A stretch of 64,000 nt of DNA from Emergomyces orientalis. Its lineage: Eukaryota > Ascomycota > Eurotiomycetes > Onygenales > Ajellomycetaceae. The DNA lies in assembly GCA_002110485.1 (NCBI GenBank), contig MOWL01000027.1:310001-374000 (forward strand), in the 5' to 3' direction. Below the pieces are notes generated by a model. That model searched no databases. It saw only the letters and a list, made by a program, of their open reading frames with translations, and had not been told where the DNA came from. The translations under genes and the position numbers were made by a program. Shown one piece after another: positions 59,456-64,000 of this stretch; the stretch's first letter is position 1; every line of letters starts with the position of its first letter.

Positions 59456-62400
59456 CTATCCCCCCACACTCCGTATTGGTAACACTTCCGTAACACGTGG
59501 CACAACCCACCAATCATGCCAGCGCCCCTTCGACCCAACCGCGGGAATGTCGACGGATAGATTCAATTTCGGCCGCTGATTCCGTTCTTGATTCCCATCC
59601 CCATTCCCATTTATAGATGCGGAAATAGCCTTTTTTACCGCGCCAATTGCAATGCTCGCCCCAATACACGCGCGTAGCGAATCTTTCATATCACCAGTCC
59701 AGTCATCCTGCAGCAGTCGGGGTCCGGGTTCAGGTTCGGCACCAGCACTTCCCTTTCCAAACAGTTTGCTCAGTTGGTCCTTATTGGCTTTATCAGCATC
59801 GGCATGGCCACCAACATCACCACCACCACCACCAACAACAACACCACCATGATCATCTCCATCCGCCTCCTCAGCCCTGTCACCCTCAGCCTCCAAAAAC
59901 GCTCCTGCCCCCAAACACTTTTCTACCCCCCTCTTCGCCTCCGCAACAGCCCTCAACGCCCTCTCGAGAACGATAGTGTCACTATCCCCAACCAAGCCCG
60001 CCTCCTGCTCAAACGTGTCGAACGGGACAAGCTCCGGCAGTGAGATGGTTATGAAGGGCTTCATGCGTAGTTCGTAGCGGAGGGGGTCGGAGGAGTAGGA
60101 GGAGCGCTGTTCCCGCGCCGGGGCTGAGGGAGAGGCAGAAGAGGAGGCGAGGTATATCGATGGTAGTAAGTGGTAGCGGGCTAGGAGGACGTAGAGGGCG
60201 TGCAGGGCGATGGCGAAGGCGTCGATGGCGATGAGTTCGGTTGTGAGTCTGTCGAGGAGGGAGAGGGTTTTGTGGAAGGCTTGTTGGTGCCGCTCTGTGG
60301 CGGTGGGGGTGGTGTTTTTGGAATCAACTTTATTTGTTTGTTGGGTTTGTGTTTCTGATGGGAGTGGTGCCGTTCTCTTATTTGCAGCTAGGATGCAGGA
60401 GCGCATGCGGTCGAGGTGGGCGAGGTGTGTTGAGCAGATGTGTGAGAGGTACCAGTACATCCCCGGCATTTCTTCGGGGGAATATATTGATAGTTCAAAG
60501 CCTAGTTGGAGAATGAGGCGGAGTTGACGGAGTTTTTCGTGATATGCCCAGCTACTTAGAGGGAAGGCGTAGGTGGGTTCATTGCCGTGGAGGATGATGG
60601 CTGGCTCCAAGGTTAAAGTACGGAGATGGACATCGAAGTCTTCGGCCTAGGTTGACGGGTAAGTAGGAGCCCGCCGTAGTCGTTGTTGTTGAGTTAGACC
60701 TAATCAAAGTTAACGTACCTCTGCCTGCAGAGCATCCCAATCAGCAATAGTATGGCAAAGCGTGCGGCGAACCCGACATCGGTTCAAGCACGCCGTACGA
60801 TAGGTATCGACAAACGGCTAATTTATCATTAGCAAAACGCAATATTAGAATCATAGAAATAAAAAAACTAAGAAGTAGTCCCCTTACCTGGGCAGCCCTT
60901 TTAACAAAATTGTCCATGTGTTTGGCGATCTGAAACCGTGAATCCGAGGGCGCTTCCACTTCCTCATTCTTGCGGTCCAGCAGCTGGCTATACGGAAGTA
61001 CAAGTTCGGCAAGACCATCAAAGAAGAAATCCTTCACAGCCACTGAACCGAGAATTTCCATATCGTGTACGAGGAGCGACTGAACCAGCGACCGGATATA
61101 AACACATGGCTGTGGTTTCCGAGACTGCAACGCCCAGACCATTGTCTATTTCATCAAAGGAAGAAAGAGTAAGGCAAAATTAGATTCGTTATTTAAAATG
61201 CAATACAAATAGAAACTATCATAATTTTGAAATTATTTTTTAGAGGGGGGGGGTAATTGGATTAATAAATAAAAGGAACAATAACATACCTGCAAATTAT
61301 ACGGCCCCCGATACTCCAAAATCTGCTGCACATCCACCGCATCTTGACAAAACCGCGTCATATGCGAAATAGCATCAGCAGCACTAACATGAACCATCGG
61401 CCTGGGCGGCACGGTACTCGCCAACCGGCGCTGGATCTTCAAACTGAACGCCTCCGGAACTGGTTTTCCCAGCGGCATTGATTTTTCAATGAGTCTGATC
61501 TGACGAAGAGCCGCGAGGAACGGTTGCGTGGATCGTTCCTTGGCGGGCACAGTGTCCATATCCAGACCGGATAGGAGCTCACGGCGGAATAGCAGACGGT
61601 GGACAAGCGCTTCGTGGATAGCCTCGTCAATGACACCATTCTCTTTCTGCTTCTGGGTTTCCAGCCATGACAGCGCATCGCCGACAACAGCCTGGATACG
61701 TGCCGATTCAATGTCGGCGAGTAAACTGCGGTTATATAGCTGCGTGACGAAATCCTCCTCCTATTTCCATTTTCCATATCCAAATTATGGTTAACCATGT
61801 ACAACAACACCTGAAGCGGCGCCCCCCCCCCGCCCCCCCCGGTAATGAGGTCTGTCTTTAAAACTCACCTCATGAAAATACTCCGAGCTCACCTTAGAGT
61901 TTACACAGTCACATGCCTTGATAAGGGACAGGCAATACGCCCTGAGCACAAGACTGACGAGCTCACTCAATTGCCCATTCGAACCTCGACTCTCTTCCTC
62001 CTTTTTGTTACCAAAACTATTAATCCGCTTATTATCCAACCGATCAAACCTCGCCTCCTCCAACGATTTCGGCACGGGCCACAGCATCCGATCGAGGTAA
62101 ATAGAAGTAAACAAAGTCTGCGAGAGGGGATGGCCGGAATGCCACGCAGCCTAATATAGTATCCAAAAACATTAACCATCCCTATCCCTATCCCTATCCT
62201 AATTCTTATTCGAATGCTGTAAGTGTCGGTTAAGTATAAACGCACCTCATGGCCCAACAGCTGATCCATAATCCCCACGACTTCCTCTGGCAGCAGCTGC
62301 CGCTTCACGACATCGTAGTCATCATCCAGCGTTTCGCCAGGCGCTAGATATCCGCTATCCATTTTCTCGTCCATGATCTATATTATACACACTAAGTTAG

Positions 62401-62852
62401 ATAGGTAATATTATCATAATCGCATCGCTCAGCTGGGGGTGGGTAGGGGGGTTTCATATAAGAGGGGTTAGGGGAAATGGGGCATAATAGGCCGTTAAAT
62501 AGAGAGACAAATCGAACTCTTAGTATTGTAGATACGCACCTCCAGAGCCCCCACCGCCTCAAATAGCGTGAAATATTCATCCTTGACGAGTTGGCCGGTA
62601 TTCAGGACTATTATATTATGACCGAATGGGTGTTACTTTTAATTAGCTGCATCTTGTTGGGTATGGCATTGCGTTTTGCGTTCCCTCTTTCAGTCTCTCG
62701 CCGTAGACGAGAGCGAGAGATGGGGAGGGGAATATAAAATATTAATACACACCGGAACTGGCCTTTGTGAAAACGGCGGTTATATCTTGTACGGGCATCT
62801 TGGTGTCGGAGACGATGCGCGGGGAAGTAGAAGTGGTGGAGGTTGGGTGCAT
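59456..62852 (-). CDS. NAA35: NatC N-acetyltransferase auxiliary subunit Mak10/Naa35
   Basis: Eight exons on the minus strand: 62852-62753, 62607-62540, 62377-62246, 62150-61869, 61760-61290, 61145-60888, 60817-60719 and 60646-59456. They give 866 aa, and all phases close. Naa35 is the large scaffold of the NatC complex, which with Naa30 and Naa38 acetylates N-termini of the Met-Leu/Ile/Phe type on the ribosome. The hallmark is near the start: LVKDEYFTLFEAVGALEIM followed by DEKMDSG (the family usually reads MDPKMDSG). Further blocks are GHPLSQTLFTSIYLDRML, ILEYRGPYNLQ, ADWDALQAE and SSWAYHEKLRQLRLILQLGFELS. The C-terminal third is interrupted by a Gly/Asp/Val low-complexity linker (GGVVVGGGGGDVGGHADAD) that looks lineage-specific. 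The intron between exons 4 and 5 contains C10-G-C8 on the plus strand, and that between exons 3 and 4 a CCCTAT tandem. Confidence 0.9.
61819..61837. repeat. C10-G-C8 tract in NAA35 intron 4
   Basis: A near-homopolymeric C tract on the plus strand (G tract in the transcript) within the intron 61868-61761. The transcript strand could fold into a G-quadruplex, which is an inference. Confidence 0.75.
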
Positions 62853-63587
62853 GGTGGGTAGGCTACGGTGTATTGGCGTAGGGTCGCGAGAGAAGTCCGC
62901 TTAAGCCATAGTTATACAAATGAAAGAGATAAATGGGGTATCAATAACAGGCCATGATATATGTGTTATATGTTATAGCTGATGTGTCTGCTAAATGGCT
63001 GGTGGTGAGAGTGTGAGTAAGTTGAATGGTGTGTATGGTTGCTGGAAGTGGGAGGGACCGACCGCAGCTGAAAAGGAATTGGGCGACGAGCAACTTATAT
63101 TTCTGCACTGAACTTTTATATCGGTTATTCAACAACAACAAGAAGAAGAAGAAGCACTAATTGCTAATATGGTTAGGGAAGTAATAGTCAGGACATCCCA
63201 TAGTAATCAATTGATAATTAATCCAGCCAGAAATATGCATATTCGCCCTCCTCTACACTCCTTACCTTTCCAAAGTGAATGTAGCCGGTATCCACCGCAC
63301 GTAGAGATATAACAAGACAGACCACGAGCCGCAGACAACCCCAATTGCCAATCTCAATCCCAATCTCGATCGCCAGTTATCCAATTGACAAAATGAGATA
63401 TAAATTGATTGCCGTATCGATCGGTGTACTATACATGTACAAAAAAAAAGGAAACGAAGATGTTAATTTGCATCAACCTCCCACACAGCAAATCTATCAA
63501 CCACACCGTCATCACAACCACCCGTCATCATAACCATATATAGCCCATATCTATCCTATCCTATCCATCACGAAACACAAACACCAT
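62853..63587. other. Intergenic between NAA35 and ATP15
   Basis: AT-rich, with short GAA/AGA repeats near 63131 and TATCC tandems near 63550. It holds the NAA35 promoter and the ATP15 3' flank. No gene seen. Confidence 0.5.
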
Positions 63588-63886
63588 CTATTTCGACGCC
63601 GCAGCCGCAGCCTCGGCCTCCGCAGCTTGCTCCGCCGCAAGATTCTTCACGTCGCCCTGTTTGCCATTCTATTAAACAACATAGTTATTAGCATCTGTCG
63701 TCCCTCTCATGCCATCAATCCTTTTCAATCCGCCTAACCCATTCCACCTATATATATATATATTGACTCACCTGCCACTTCGCAAACTTCAGATCCATTT
63801 GACCGCGGCGCTCGGCTTGGAGGCGGGGTTCTTCCTTGAGAGATCGACGGACAGTACGGGCGGCAATGGCGAGGTAGCGGTTGTAT
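63588..63886 (-). CDS. ATP15: Mitochondrial ATP synthase subunit epsilon, 3' part
   Basis: Two exons visible on the minus strand, 63886-63772 and 63668-63588, giving the C-terminal 65 or so residues. The 5' exon lies beyond the right end of the window, because the visible upstream DNA ends in an intron acceptor (CTAAC branch point, then ACAG) and offers no start codon. The wording YNRYLAIAARTVRRSLKEE, then RRGQMDLKFAKW and NGKQGDVKNLA, is that of the small epsilon subunit of the F1 central stalk (yeast Atp15, about 60-75 aa), which stabilises gamma and delta in the mitochondrial matrix. The C-terminus carries an Ala/Glu-rich extension (AAEQAAEAEAAAAASK), common in filamentous fungi. Start and exact length cannot be given. 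Confidence 0.88.
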
Positions 63887-64000
63887 CTGTTTTGGTAGTT
63901 TGATATATTGTTAGAATCTCAATGCCCGTAATAGACAAGTTGGAACGGCGGAATGGGTGGAGGTGTGCGGGATGGAATGGAATAATGGTGATGTAGTGGG

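Noticed and set aside
1..64000. CRISPR arrays, prokaryotic operons, integrated virus, intact transposon
   Set aside because: No regularly spaced direct repeats, no transposase or reverse-transcriptase motifs and no long terminal repeats were seen; the window is fungal nuclear DNA.

Overview
This window is nuclear DNA of a filamentous ascomycete (Pezizomycotina). It most likely comes from the Eurotiomycetes, probably Onygenales, but that lineage is an inference from gene content and low-complexity style, not a computed placement. The evidence for a fungus is direct. The genes carry short GT-AG introns of roughly 50-120 nt with CTAAC-like branch points. Intergenic spaces are long and AT-rich, with poly-A/T and pyrimidine tracts. 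The genes are single-copy fungal core genes mixed with lineage-specific ones.

Layout from left to right: a DUF7730-type protein (minus, 1802-3725); a 6.4 kb gene-empty promoter region; the plasma-membrane H+-ATPase PMA1 (plus, 10159-13132); a CCG-9-type trehalose synthase/phosphorylase (plus, 15066-17820); a small secreted Cys-rich, probably GPI-anchored protein (minus, 19084-19536); 3.7 kb without a gene; a ten-exon DCAF4/WDR21-like WD40 protein (plus, 23280-25806); RNA polymerase III second-largest subunit RPC2 (minus, 26536-30578); a lineage-specific protein with a worn PD-(D/E)XK-like region (minus, 32802-34334); 6.3 kb without a gene; a PUF4-like Pumilio protein (plus, 40655-44902); an 87-aa secreted Cys-rich protein (plus, 47341-47792); a 44-aa signal-peptide ORF (plus, 49530-49664); ORC5 (plus, 50115-52018); a small secreted Cys-rich gene that appears broken by a stop codon (minus, 52879-53363); a small PD-(D/E)XK-like protein (plus, 55578-56096); a six-exon F-box protein (minus, 56239-58782); the NatC subunit MAK10/NAA35 (minus, 59456-62852); and the 3' part of mitochondrial ATP synthase epsilon (minus, 63588 to beyond the window).

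The core genes do not form one pathway. They cover membrane energisation (PMA1), storage sugar (CCG-9), Pol III transcription, mRNA control (PUF4), replication licensing (ORC5), N-terminal acetylation (MAK10) and ATP synthesis. Between them, mainly at 46-59 kb, lies a looser accessory stretch of small secreted proteins, an F-box protein and a nuclease-fold relic. Exon models were built by hand from splice sites and reading-frame phase, and every multi-exon model given here closes in frame.

I did not find a convincing new multi-gene system. The items most worth a second look are the apparently nonsense-broken secreted protein at 53 kb, two PD-(D/E)XK-like proteins with eroded active sites, a GC-AG intron, several over-represented dispersed short motifs (TACTCCGTA, GTACTGTAC, TACCTAGGTA), and a 24-nt C homopolymer inside a trehalose-gene intron.
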